Assembly: GCF_024464595.1 (NCBI RefSeq)
Contig: NZ_JANHAW010000002.1
Span: 1-64,000 of the forward strand
From: Halobellus litoreus
GTDB lineage: Archaea > Halobacteriota > Halobacteria > Halobacteriales > Haloferacaceae
Direction: 5' to 3'
Length of the DNA: 64,000 nt
Shown here: positions 9,010 through 16,679 of the stretch, one piece after another
Layout: the number at the start of each line of letters is the position of its first letter
Position numbering within the stretch: the first letter of the stretch is position 1
Position numbers and translations under genes: made by a program
The notes under the pieces: model-generated
The model's database searches: none
The model's input: only the letters and a program-made list of their open reading frames with translations
Told to the model about the DNA's origin: nothing

Positions 9010-9441
9010 ACGAGTGCCTACGTCCCCCAACACGAAAAATGTCGGTGTGGGTGAAAATTTGGACGACGAGCGAATAAACTAAAACTTTGTTTTACTGCAC
9101 TAATAAAGTAGAACACTATTTTTGAAGCGTTCAATCCGGATATTATCACACTTTCAATTTGATATTCGAATTACTATAAAACTATATAGCTGTTTTATAT
9201 TCCTGAGGCGGTCTCTCTCGACTCTCGTTTCCGGTCGATGAGACGTCGCCGCGTAAGGAAGGCTTTTGTAGGATGGATGCTGTAACGGCATTATGTTACG
9301 TGGTACCAATAGCGGTCCACGGCGGCCGACCGCGATATCGACCCGGGAGTCACTGAAACTGGACGTCTCCGGTGGCTATCCCAGACCGGAGTTCAGGGTG
9401 TCACGGTATCAAGGAAACTGCGGCGACAGACGGAGATCTCA
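9010..9441. promoter_or_regulatory. AT-rich divergent intergenic region
   Basis: About 430 bases without a gene between the UspA gene and the ABC importer unit. 9051-9210 is strongly AT-rich against a GC-rich background. It holds an 8-base perfect inverted repeat (9175-9182 TATAAAAC with 9192-9199) and several TATA-like runs. Further on, GTAAC/GTTAC and CGTGG/CCACG inverted repeats cluster at about 9283-9325. These could be promoters and operators for the importer. No ORF or RNA gene is recognised. Confidence 0.5.
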
Positions 9442-9525
9442 ATGAGCACGCACGACAGCGGCGACGGCGGCGAACGGACAGCAGACCAGCACAGTCGATG
9501 CGCATCCGGAAGGGTGATCGGATGA
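9442..9525 (+). CDS. Possible 27-residue leader peptide
   Basis: A small open frame starting [18 protein letters not shown], a composition typical of haloarchaeal N-termini, and ending in a TGA that overlaps the importer ATPase start (ATGA at 9522-9525). It may be a translationally coupled leader peptide, or the remains of a longer N-terminus of the ATPase lost by a frameshift. Expression is not proven, and a chance frame is possible. Confidence 0.3.
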   Translation: MSTHDSGDGGERTADQHSRCASGRVIG

Positions 9526-10307
9526 TGGACGGACGCGTCACGATATCCGAACTGGAGAAGGTGTACGGTGAGGGCCCAGAGCGGACCAAGGCGATCGAGA
9601 ACCTCTCCTTCGAGGTCGAGGGCGGCGAGTTCGTCAGCGTCGTCGGGCCGAGCGGGTGCGGCAAGAGTACGCTCTTGTACCTCATCGCGGGCTTTCTCGA
9701 CGTCACCTCGGGGACCATCGCCGTCGACGACGAACCGATCGACGGTCCCGGGACCGACCGCGGGGTCGTGTTCCAAGACTACGCGCTGTTCCCCTGGCGG
9801 ACCGTCTTCGAGAACGTCACGTACGGTCTCGAGGAGGACGGCGTTCCGAAGGAAGAACGACAGAGCATCGCGCAGAAGTACATCGACCTGGTCGACCTCG
9901 ACGGCTTCGAGGACAAGTACCCCAAAGAGCTCTCCGGCGGGATGAAACAGCGCGTCGGCATCGCCCGGACGCTCGCCTACGAGCCGAAGATCCTGCTGAT
10001 GGACGAGCCGTTCGGCGCGCTCGACCAGCCCCTTCGCGAGGCGCTCCAAGACCAACTGCGGGACATCTGGGACGACCTCGGGAAGACGATCGTGTTCATC
10101 ACCCACGACGTCGAGGAGGCCGTCTACCTCTCCGAGCGCGTGCTGATTATGACGCGACACCCCGGGACGAAGAAGACGGTCACGGAGGTCGGCCTGGACC
10201 GCTCGGGCACGCGGGAGGACATCGTCACCTCCGACGCCTTCGCCGATTACAAAAACTCCGTCTGGAAGTCCCTCCACGAAGAGACCCAAACGGAGGTGAA
10301 GTTGTAA
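9522..10307 (+). CDS. ABC importer ATPase (nitrate/taurine type)
   Basis: A 261-residue ATPase of the nitrate/sulfonate/taurine (SsuB/TauB) class. It has Walker [10 protein letters not shown], a Q-loop in [14 protein letters not shown], the signature LSGGMKQR, Walker [13 protein letters not shown] and the switch His in [10 protein letters not shown]. It energises import with the two permeases that follow (3-base gap, then a 10-base overlap). I chose the ATG at 9522, preceded by AAGGGTGA (9510-9517). An upstream in-frame extension would be Arg/Gln-rich and lacks family similarity. The receptor is probably the lipoprotein at 14896-15924. The substrate is unknown. Confidence 0.93.
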   Translation: MMDGRVTISELEKVYGEGPERTKAIENLSFEVEGGEFVSVVGPSGCGKSTLLYLIAGFLDVTSGTIAVDDEPIDGPGTDRGVVFQDYALFPWRTVFENVTYGLEEDGVPKEERQSIAQKYIDLVDLDGFEDKYPKELSGGMKQRVGIARTLAYEPKILLMDEPFGALDQPLREALQDQLRDIWDDLGKTIVFITHDVEEAVYLSERVLIMTRHPGTKKTVTEVGLDRSGTREDIVTSDAFADYKNSVWKSLHEETQTEVKL

Positions 10308-10309
10308 CC

Positions 10310-11101
10310 GTGCGACACGCGACTTCACGCCGTATCGAGGGGCTTCCGGCACCCGTCCAGGGCGTCGCCCAGACGCTCGTCGACTGGATCCCGCTCGGCA
10401 TCCTCGTCGTGCTCTGGGAGATCGCGAGCGGTACGGTCGTCGCGGAGGCGGTCCTTCCCCCACCGACCATCGTTGCGAGCCGCATCACGGATCTCGTCGT
10501 CACCGGCGAGGTGTTCTCTCACCTGTTCATCTCGCTGTTCCGAATCGGCGTCGGGCTGGGATTGAGCATCTCCATCGGGGTGCTCCTCGGGATCGGGATG
10601 GCCCGTTCGGACCCCGTCGAGAACTTCTTCGACATCTTCCTCTCGATGACCTACCCCATCCCGAAGACGGCGCTGGTTCCGCTCGCGATCCTGTGGCTCG
10701 GCGTCGGCACCGAAGCGGCGATCCTCATCGTGTTCCTCGCGTGCCTGCTTCCCATCGTGCTGAACTCCTACAACGCGGCCGTCGACGTCGATCAAAACCT
10801 CGTCTGGTCGGCGCAGATGATGGGGACGGGCGAACGCGAGATGCTGTACAAGGTGGTCTTTCCGGCGACGATCCCGGAGATTATGACGGGGATCAGACAG
10901 GCGGTCCCAATCGCGTTCATCGCGCTTGTGAGTGCCGAACTCATCGCGTCGAACCAGGGCATCGGCTACCTGATCCTCACGTCCGGACAGATCGGCAACT
11001 ACCCGACGATGTTCGCGAACATCGTCATCATCTCCGCGGTCGCGTTCGCCGCGGTCCGTGGCTTCGAGGAGACGCGTAACAGGGTGTTAGTATGGACGTA
11101 A
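10310..11101 (+). CDS. ABC importer permease 1
   Basis: A 263-residue integral membrane permease of the BPD_transp_1 family, with about six hydrophobic helices starting near residue 25. The cytoplasmic coupling loop (EAA-type) is seen around SAQMMGTGEREMLYKVVFPA. The start is a GTG at 10310, set by a perfect Shine-Dalgarno GGAGGTGA (10292-10299) inside the end of the ATPase gene. It overlaps the second permease by 10 bases. Two different permeases next to one ATPase suggest a heterodimeric channel. Confidence 0.92.
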   Translation: MRHATSRRIEGLPAPVQGVAQTLVDWIPLGILVVLWEIASGTVVAEAVLPPPTIVASRITDLVVTGEVFSHLFISLFRIGVGLGLSISIGVLLGIGMARSDPVENFFDIFLSMTYPIPKTALVPLAILWLGVGTEAAILIVFLACLLPIVLNSYNAAVDVDQNLVWSAQMMGTGEREMLYKVVFPATIPEIMTGIRQAVPIAFIALVSAELIASNQGIGYLILTSGQIGNYPTMFANIVIISAVAFAAVRGFEETRNRVLVWT

Positions 11102-11877
11102 CCGCAGACGCCGAGGGCGAATTCGACCTGTCGCGGTTCATCGACATCGGGAAGTCCATCTACTCGCTCGTGATCCTCCTCGTCCTCTGGGAGATCGTCG
11201 GCCAACTCGGACTGATCCACTACTACTTCCTGCCGCCGCTGTCGGCGATCATCGCGCGGTTCGTCGAACTGACGATGTCCGGTGAGATGCTGTACAACGC
11301 GTATCTGACCCTCTATCGGGCGCTCATCGGGCTCGCCATCGCATCGGTCTTCGGCGTGATCGTCGGCGTCCTCTCGGCGCGAAACGACCTCGTCGATTGG
11401 TTCTTCGATCCGATCATCAAGATCGGCTATCCCATCCCGATCATCTCGCTCATCCCGGTGTTTATGCTCTGGTTCGGGATCGGCGACCTCTCGAAGATCA
11501 TTATGGTCGCCGTCGGTACGTTCTGGCCCGTCGCCGTCAACGCGCGCGACAGCACGCGACAGGTCCAGACGAACCTCATCTGGTCGGCGCAGATGATGGG
11601 TACCGGCGACCGCCGACTCCTCTGGCGCGTGATTATGCCGGCGGCGCTGCCCGGTATCCTGACCGGCTTTCAGATCGCGATGCCGCTGTCGCTTATCATC
11701 ACGTTCGTCTTCGAGATGGTCGCCGGCGGTGGCGGACTCGGGGCCCTCGAGATTCAGGGCGTCCGGTCCTTCCAGTCCGAGCAGGTCTACGCCGCGATTA
11801 TCGCGATTATGTTCATCGGTATCGGCCTCGACAGACTGCTCCGGATCACCCGAAATCGGCTCCTCCACTGGACGTAG
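11092..11877 (+). CDS. ABC importer permease 2
   Basis: A 261-residue paralogue of the preceding permease with the same fold and coupling-loop motif (SAQMMGTGDRRLLWRVIMPA). Six helices are predicted between residues 20 and 250. It begins inside the end of permease 1, so translation is probably coupled. Both permeases belong to the family used for nitrate, sulfonates, thiamine precursors and similar small solutes. The sequence does not reveal the substrate. Confidence 0.92.
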   Translation: MDVTADAEGEFDLSRFIDIGKSIYSLVILLVLWEIVGQLGLIHYYFLPPLSAIIARFVELTMSGEMLYNAYLTLYRALIGLAIASVFGVIVGVLSARNDLVDWFFDPIIKIGYPIPIISLIPVFMLWFGIGDLSKIIMVAVGTFWPVAVNARDSTRQVQTNLIWSAQMMGTGDRRLLWRVIMPAALPGILTGFQIAMPLSLIITFVFEMVAGGGGLGALEIQGVRSFQSEQVYAAIIAIMFIGIGLDRLLRITRNRLLHWT

Positions 11878-12155
11878 GCGGCCGATCAGTTTCTGACTGA
11901 CTTCGATCGGGATCGCCAATTTCTCGCTCGCTCCGGCGACCGTCTCCGCGTTCGTGCCGCCGTCGCTTTCGGTCAGTATTCTCGGTTCCCGCCGCCGTCG
12001 TGCGGATCGATCGACCTTCGACCCCGATTTCTGCTATGGTCCGACGCGCGACACATTTCTGCCGCGGCCCGATGCTCGACGCCGCGCGTTTGCGGCTCGT
12101 CGAATCTCTCGACGGCACAAAAACCTAAATGGATGTACATCAAAGACTCCCTTGT
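11878..12155 (+). promoter_or_regulatory. Intergenic region with promoter for amidohydrolase unit
   Basis: No gene is seen in 11878-12155. A TATA-like CCTAAATG (12124-12131) lies about 28 bases before the ATG at 12156, the spacing of a leaderless haloarchaeal promoter, and about 110 bases before the amidohydrolase start. The GC-rich part contains no clear structure. Confidence 0.5.
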
Positions 12156-12242
12156 ATGCCAACGACTCTCAGTCACGGCTGGACGGTCTGTGAGAGCCCT
12201 CCGACGGCGGTAACTGACCCGACTGGAGGAGCGCGACGATGA
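12156..12242 (+). CDS. Possible 28-residue upstream small protein
   Basis: A small open frame beginning MPTTLSHGWTVCESPPT. Its ATG sits exactly where a leaderless transcript from the TATA element at 12124-12131 should begin, and its TGA overlaps the amidohydrolase ATG (ATGA, 12239-12242). It may be a leader peptide that couples translation, or a small protein. A GGAGG at 12225-12229 could also let the amidohydrolase start independently. Confidence 0.4.
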   Translation: MPTTLSHGWTVCESPPTAVTDPTGGARR

Positions 12243-13327
12243 TCGACGCGGCCGAGGAGCGGGTCGTCGACTGCGACTGGCACTATCAGGACTCGTTCAA
12301 GGAAGTCGCGGAGTACATGCCGGAACCGTGGAACACGAAGTACAAGAACAGCAACTGGGACGACGCCGGGGTGAAACAGAACCTCAGTTCGTTCTTCCCC
12401 ACGTCGACGGGCGACAGACAGAATTACGGCAAGGTGCTGCGGGAGCACTCGAACTACCCCGACGAACCCGAGGAGCCGGAACGCGTCCGCGAGGGGATGG
12501 ACTTCCTCGATATCGACATCTCCCTGCAGATCTCGCATCTCATCCTCGCGATGGGCGGGGTCAACGCCGACGACGAGCGCATCCAGGCGTTCACCGAAGC
12601 GTACGTCGAGTATATGTTGGCGGAGGTGCTGGACCCCGACGACGGCGTCTACGGTCTCGCGCCGGTCCCGTACGGCGACATCGACGCCTCACTTCGGATC
12701 CTCGATCGCGTCGAGGACGAGGAGGCGTTCGTGGGAGCGTGCTTCGTCACGGCGGGGGCGAGCCCGCCGCTCGGCAATCGGAAGTACGATCCGATCTACG
12801 AGCGCTGCGAAGATATGGACCTCCCGGTGGTCTATCACACGGGCGGGTCGGGACTCGACGAGTACGTCCGCGCCGGATACCAGGAAATGATCGAGACCCA
12901 CACGCTCGGATTCCTCGAATCGAATATGTCCCAGATCGTCAGCGTCGCCTGCCAGGGCGTCCCCGAGAAGTACCCCGACCTCGACATCGTCTTTATGGAG
13001 TCGGGCGTCACCTACATACCCGGCTTGGTGAGTCGTCTCGACGAGGAGTACCTCAAGCGCCCCGAAGAAGCGCCGCTGCTGGACACCCGCCCCAGCGAGT
13101 ACATCACGGACTTCTACTTCGGGACCCAACCGCTGGAGATCTCCGCCCGCAACGATCTGCTCGAACTCTGCTTCGATATGATCGGCACGGACAGACTCCT
13201 GTACGCTTCGGACTACCCGCACTGGGACTTCGACAGCCCCTCGGTCATCAACGACCTGCCGATGCTCGACGACGACGACCGCCGCGCGATTCTCGCCGGC
13301 AACGCGATGGAGGTGTTCGGGGTATGA
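12239..13327 (+). CDS. Amidohydrolase-2 family (ACMSD-like) enzyme
   Basis: A 362-residue cytoplasmic TIM-barrel metalloenzyme of the amidohydrolase-2 group, whose members include carboxymuconate-semialdehyde and resorcylate decarboxylases and some hydrolases. The N-terminal metal site is DCDWHYQ, a D-x-D-x-H form in place of the usual H-x-H. VVYHTGGSG (about 198-206) gives the middle His, and LLYASDYPHWDFD (about 320-332) the terminal Asp. The length is normal. The gene is coupled by an ATGA overlap to a Rieske protein and follows the ABC importer, which suggests it processes the imported compound. Whether it decarboxylates or hydrolyses cannot be told. Confidence 0.88.
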   Translation: MIDAAEERVVDCDWHYQDSFKEVAEYMPEPWNTKYKNSNWDDAGVKQNLSSFFPTSTGDRQNYGKVLREHSNYPDEPEEPERVREGMDFLDIDISLQISHLILAMGGVNADDERIQAFTEAYVEYMLAEVLDPDDGVYGLAPVPYGDIDASLRILDRVEDEEAFVGACFVTAGASPPLGNRKYDPIYERCEDMDLPVVYHTGGSGLDEYVRAGYQEMIETHTLGFLESNMSQIVSVACQGVPEKYPDLDIVFMESGVTYIPGLVSRLDEEYLKRPEEAPLLDTRPSEYITDFYFGTQPLEISARNDLLELCFDMIGTDRLLYASDYPHWDFDSPSVINDLPMLDDDDRRAILAGNAMEVFGV

Positions 13328-13701
13328 GCGCCGACGGTCTCGTCGAGGTCGGCCCTGCGAATGAGTTCGACGACGGCGACCACGCACTCGTCGAGGTCGG
13401 CCGCGCGGAGGTCGGCGTGATCAAGGCGGAGGGCGAGTTCTACGCGATGCGGAACCAGTGTCCGCACGACGGCGGCCCGGTCTGCAAGGGGAACGTCCAG
13501 CGCGAACTCGTCGGCGAGTTCACCGGGACGGGCGAGCGCATCGACCAGCACTACAGCGACAACTGCATCGTCTCCTGCCCGTGGCACGGGTGGTCCTTCG
13601 AGTTGGAGACGGGCAAGCACATCGGAGACGATCGGATCAGGGTTCCGACGTACGACGTCGTCGTCGAGGACGGCGTGGTGTACGTCGACAGCGGCGACTA
13701 A
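13324..13701 (+). CDS. Rieske [2Fe-2S] protein
   Basis: A 125-residue stand-alone Rieske protein. The cluster ligands are C46-P-H48 (NQCPHDGG) and C85-P-W-H88 (SCPWHGWSF), followed by the usual beta-rich end (RVPTYDVVVEDGVVYV). The two ligand pairs are separated by 36 residues, where ferredoxin-type Rieske proteins commonly have about 15-17. The insert (about 54-82) contains GEFTGTGERI. It is probably an electron carrier for an oxygenase or reductase, but no Rieske oxygenase subunit lies in the window. The ATG overlaps the amidohydrolase stop, so the two proteins are made together. Confidence 0.92.
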   Translation: MSADGLVEVGPANEFDDGDHALVEVGRAEVGVIKAEGEFYAMRNQCPHDGGPVCKGNVQRELVGEFTGTGERIDQHYSDNCIVSCPWHGWSFELETGKHIGDDRIRVPTYDVVVEDGVVYVDSGD

Positions 13702-13828
13702 CCCCGGCCGATCTGGGGCCGGAGCGTCGCTCGGCGGTGCGGTTCCCCGATCGTCGGAGTTCCTCCCGAGCCGCCGACGGTCGACTCCCCGGGACAATCT
13801 ACTTGTGTGCGAACGGTGAGCTATCGGT

Positions 13829-14839
13829 ATGCACGTCGCGATCATCGGCGGCGCGAGCACCATCGGTTCGACCGTCGCCTACACGCTCGCCGGATTGGCA
13901 CCGACCGTCGACGTCTCGCTCGTCGACATCAACGAGGGTGCCGCGTGGGCGCACGCGAAAGACGTCTCCCACGCGAGTTACCACTTCTCGAACGCGCCCG
14001 GAGAGACGGTTTCCGGCGACGATATCGGGACTGTGCAATCCGCGACCCCCGACGACCTGGCGGACCTGGACCCGGATCTCATCGTGTTCAACGCCGCAGC
14101 GCCGCAACCGGAGGACGCGACCGACCGCGGCGCGCGGGATGCCGAACTCGACCGGAACCTCTCGATCGTCGAAGACGTCGCCGAGGACCTCCGCCCGCTG
14201 GATCCGACGCCCCTGCTCGTCGTGACGAACCCGATCGACCGCCTCGTCTATCAGTTCTACTCGCTTCTGGAGTGGCCGCGCCGCTGCTTCCTGGGGTACT
14301 CGCTCTCGGAGACGGCCCGCGTCGCCGACGCGCTCGGGTCGGAACTGGGCGTGCACCCCAACGACGTCTACTGTCCGATGATGGGCGAGCACGGCGAACA
14401 CGTCGTCCCGATCCTCTCGCGGGCGCGCGTCGGCGGCGACGCGGTAGCGACCGACGACCTCGACCGCGACGAGATCCGGGAGTACGTCCTCGACATCCCC
14501 TTCGACATCGCGAAGGAGCGCGGCGTCGACGAGACCTCCCGATGGGTGACGAGCGCCGGCGTCACGCGGGTGATCCGGTCGGTTATGGCCGGGTCGACCG
14601 CCGGCGGCGACGACCCGCGCGGGCGGCTCGGCGAGCCGTTCTGCCTCTCGACGCCCCTGGATGGCGAGTACGGGTTCGAGGATCTCGCGCTCAGCGTGCC
14701 GGTGGACCTCGACGAGGGCGGCGTCGACGAGATTCACGAGTGGGACCTCGCCGCCGAGGAAGCCGACGAACTCGCGGTCGCGGCCGATGCGGTTCGGACG
14801 GACCTCGAACGGATCGGCGCGAAGGGATACGACAGCTGA
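13829..14839 (+). CDS. Divergent malate/lactate dehydrogenase family protein
   Basis: A 336-residue NAD-dependent 2-hydroxyacid dehydrogenase of the L-lactate/malate fold. The Rossmann motif is VAIIGGASTIGS, with Asp at the end of strand 2 (SLVDIN, NAD rather than NADP). VTNPIDRLVY and the catalytic His in MGEHGE are present. It departs from haloarchaeal malate dehydrogenases in two places: the substrate loop IPRQPGQTR is replaced by APQPEDATDR, losing the malate-specific Arg, and the LDSAR segment reads SETAR, so the Asp partner of the catalytic His is Glu. It probably oxidises a different hydroxyacid. The location near an importer and a 2-oxoacid dehydrogenase fits supply of a 2-oxoacid. 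Confidence 0.85.
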   Translation: MHVAIIGGASTIGSTVAYTLAGLAPTVDVSLVDINEGAAWAHAKDVSHASYHFSNAPGETVSGDDIGTVQSATPDDLADLDPDLIVFNAAAPQPEDATDRGARDAELDRNLSIVEDVAEDLRPLDPTPLLVVTNPIDRLVYQFYSLLEWPRRCFLGYSLSETARVADALGSELGVHPNDVYCPMMGEHGEHVVPILSRARVGGDAVATDDLDRDEIREYVLDIPFDIAKERGVDETSRWVTSAGVTRVIRSVMAGSTAGGDDPRGRLGEPFCLSTPLDGEYGFEDLALSVPVDLDEGGVDEIHEWDLAAEEADELAVAADAVRTDLERIGAKGYDS

Positions 14840-14895
14840 TCTCGACGACGTCTGCGGAGCCAGCCGGTTCGAACGGGGCCGAGCCGCCAGTGCGA

Positions 14896-15924
14896 TCAGT
14901 TCGACGGGACGTACTCGTTCGTCGCGTACTCGCCGACGTCGAAGCTCTCCTCGACGAACCCGAGTTCGACGAGTTCGTCGATAGCGAACTGGAGGCGCTC
15001 GATGTCGATGGTGATGTCCTGGCGGTAGTAGTCGTTGTTCGTGAGGAAGAAGCCGTCGACGACTTGTTCGGGGAGCTCGAAGTGCTCCGCGGCCAGGGAG
15101 ACGACCTCGCTGCGGTTCTCATAACAGTACTCGACGAGTTCGTCGAGGTCCTCCCCGAACGCGGCGATGGCGTCGCCGTTCTCGTCGAGCGAATTGTTCG
15201 ACGCGACGGTGTAGGCGAAGGGGTACGCCTCGTCCCAGAGGTCCTGGCTTTTGTACACCTCGGTGAATCCCTCCGCTCGCGCCGCGACGGCGAACAGCGC
15301 GGGGAAGATCCCGGCGTCGATCCGTCCGTCGTTGATCGCGGAGACGAACGTCGGGAACGGCAGTTCGACGATTTCGGCGTCAGTCCCGAATTCGAGGTCC
15401 GCCTGTCGGATTCCCTTTTCGAGGACGGCGTGCGTCCCCGTTCCGCGGGCGTTGACACCGACGTTCGCGCCCTCCAGATCGGCGATTTCGGTGATGTCCG
15501 AGTCGGCCCCCGAGAAAATCGTAAACCCGTACCACTCCGGATGGGCGTCCCAGAAGTCCGTTGCGATCATCGAGATGTTCCCCGGGACTGCCTCCTGGCG
15601 GACTGCCGAGGCGTAACTCACGGTGGTGAGAAGCGCCATATCGACCTCTCCGGCGGCCATCGCGTTGAGCGAGTCGGGCGTGCTCTCGTTTCGCGACACG
15701 CTGAGTTCGTACGCCGACCCGAGGTTCGAGACCTCATCCTGTAACTCCTCGATCGCGAACAGCGATCCGAAATTCTCGACCGGGACCGTAAAGGCGAGTC
15801 CGAGTTCCGGCGTTCCGCTGCCGGTGATACTGGAACAGCCCGCGAGTCCCGTCAGTCCGATGGTACTTGCCGCCGCACCGGTCTTCAAAAACGACCGACG
15901 CCGGATGCTATCAAATGACATCAT
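14896..15924 (-). CDS. ABC importer receptor lipoprotein (NMT1-like)
   Basis: A 342-residue substrate-binding lipoprotein. Tat motif RRRSFLK (8-14) and lipobox LAGC (27-30, lipidated Cys30) are followed by a periplasmic-type two-lobe domain of the NMT1/SsuA-like family, with the typical MAAGEVDMALL, DLEGANVGVNARGTGTHAVL and DGRIDAGIFPALF segments. It is very probably the receptor of the ATPase/permease set at 9522-11877, although it lies 3 kb away on the opposite strand. The ATG at 15924 (or 15921) is about 26 bases from a strong TATA element. Similar receptors bind nitrate, taurine, thiamine precursors or aromatic acids. Confidence 0.9.
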   Translation of the reverse strand: MMSFDSIRRRSFLKTGAAASTIGLTGLAGCSSITGSGTPELGLAFTVPVENFGSLFAIEELQDEVSNLGSAYELSVSRNESTPDSLNAMAAGEVDMALLTTVSYASAVRQEAVPGNISMIATDFWDAHPEWYGFTIFSGADSDITEIADLEGANVGVNARGTGTHAVLEKGIRQADLEFGTDAEIVELPFPTFVSAINDGRIDAGIFPALFAVAARAEGFTEVYKSQDLWDEAYPFAYTVASNNSLDENGDAIAAFGEDLDELVEYCYENRSEVVSLAAEHFELPEQVVDGFFLTNNDYYRQDITIDIERLQFAIDELVELGFVEESFDVGEYATNEYVPSN

Positions 15925-15945
15925 CGAATAGGATACATTCGGTAG

Positions 15946-15954
15946 TATATAAAA
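15946..15954 (-). promoter_or_regulatory. TATA box of receptor gene
   Basis: TTTTATATA on the minus strand is centred about 26 bases before the ATG at 15924, supporting a leaderless, separately promoted receptor gene. Confidence 0.6.
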
Positions 15955-16046
15955 TCACCTGTCGTCCGGGGCCCTCGGTATCGACGTCGCCAGTTCGTCC
16001 TGGCGTGTTGTGACCAAAAATTATATATGCGATAAATTGGTGGCCG

Positions 16047-16553
16047 TCAGTCTTCGGACATCACGGTCACGACGGGGAGATCCGCCGTGAGCAGGATGGA
16101 CTGGGTTTTGCTCCCGAAGAGGGCTTTGCCGGTCGGCGAGCGCTTTCGCCCGCCGATAACCAGATACTGTGCGCCGCGCCGGTCGGCTTCGGCTAGGATC
16201 TCCTCGACGGGTTCGCCGACGCGACCCTTGAGAATCGTGTCCTCGGGATCGTCTAGTGTCCCCTGCACCACGTCCCGGGCGACGCCCGTGGCGTGCCGCT
16301 CGCCGTCCTCGACGGTGTACTCCTCGCCGGATCCCTGTCGGTGCGCGCTCCCCTCGGCACTGCCGTAGGATGCCGGCGTCGTGACGGATCTGCCCGACGA
16401 CCCGCTCGCGGCCGACCGGAACTTCTCGAACACGTCCTGCGGCATTACGTGCAGAACGACGTGGTCGACGTCGAACGCCGTCGCCAGTTCCTCGCCTCGC
16501 GCCACGGCGTCGCTCGGGATCCGCTCGCCGTCGACTGCTGTCAGTATCGTCAT
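16047..16553 (-). CDS. Universal stress protein UspA family
   Basis: A 168-residue UspA protein starting MTILTAVDGERIPSDAV. It ends with the nucleotide-loop region GGRKRSPTGKALFGSKTQSI and LPVVTVMSED. Compared with the UspA at 8560-9009 it has a longer, Ser/Gly-rich loop at about residues 46-80. GATTTATTAC on the minus strand (16575-16584) lies about 27 bases before the ATG and forms half of a divergent promoter pair with the E1-alpha gene. Placement beside metabolic genes suggests co-response to nutrient state, which is inference. Confidence 0.9.
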   Translation of the reverse strand: MTILTAVDGERIPSDAVARGEELATAFDVDHVVLHVMPQDVFEKFRSAASGSSGRSVTTPASYGSAEGSAHRQGSGEEYTVEDGERHATGVARDVVQGTLDDPEDTILKGRVGEPVEEILAEADRRGAQYLVIGGRKRSPTGKALFGSKTQSILLTADLPVVTVMSED

Positions 16554-16574
16554 ACGCGATACTCCGACCGATGC

Positions 16575-16651
16575 GTAATAAATCGTGGTGGCAATTGTCG
16601 GTCTCGTCGCCGCGGCGAACCGGAACTCGCGTCCGACCCGCGATTTTATTA
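16575..16651. promoter_or_regulatory. Divergent promoters (UspA / 2-oxoacid dehydrogenase)
   Basis: A minus-strand TATA element at 16575-16584 and a plus-strand TTTTATTA at 16644-16651 are placed about 27-33 bases before the ATGs at 16553 and 16680. A shared regulator could act in the roughly 60 bases between them. Confidence 0.6.
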
Positions 16652-16679
16652 CCGGGCCCGCTCAAGAACGCGTCGTCGA

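Noticed and set aside
9216-9441. Thiamine riboswitch before the NMT1-type importer
   Set aside because: The conserved TPP-riboswitch segments (CTGAGA, ACCTGATCTGG) are not present.
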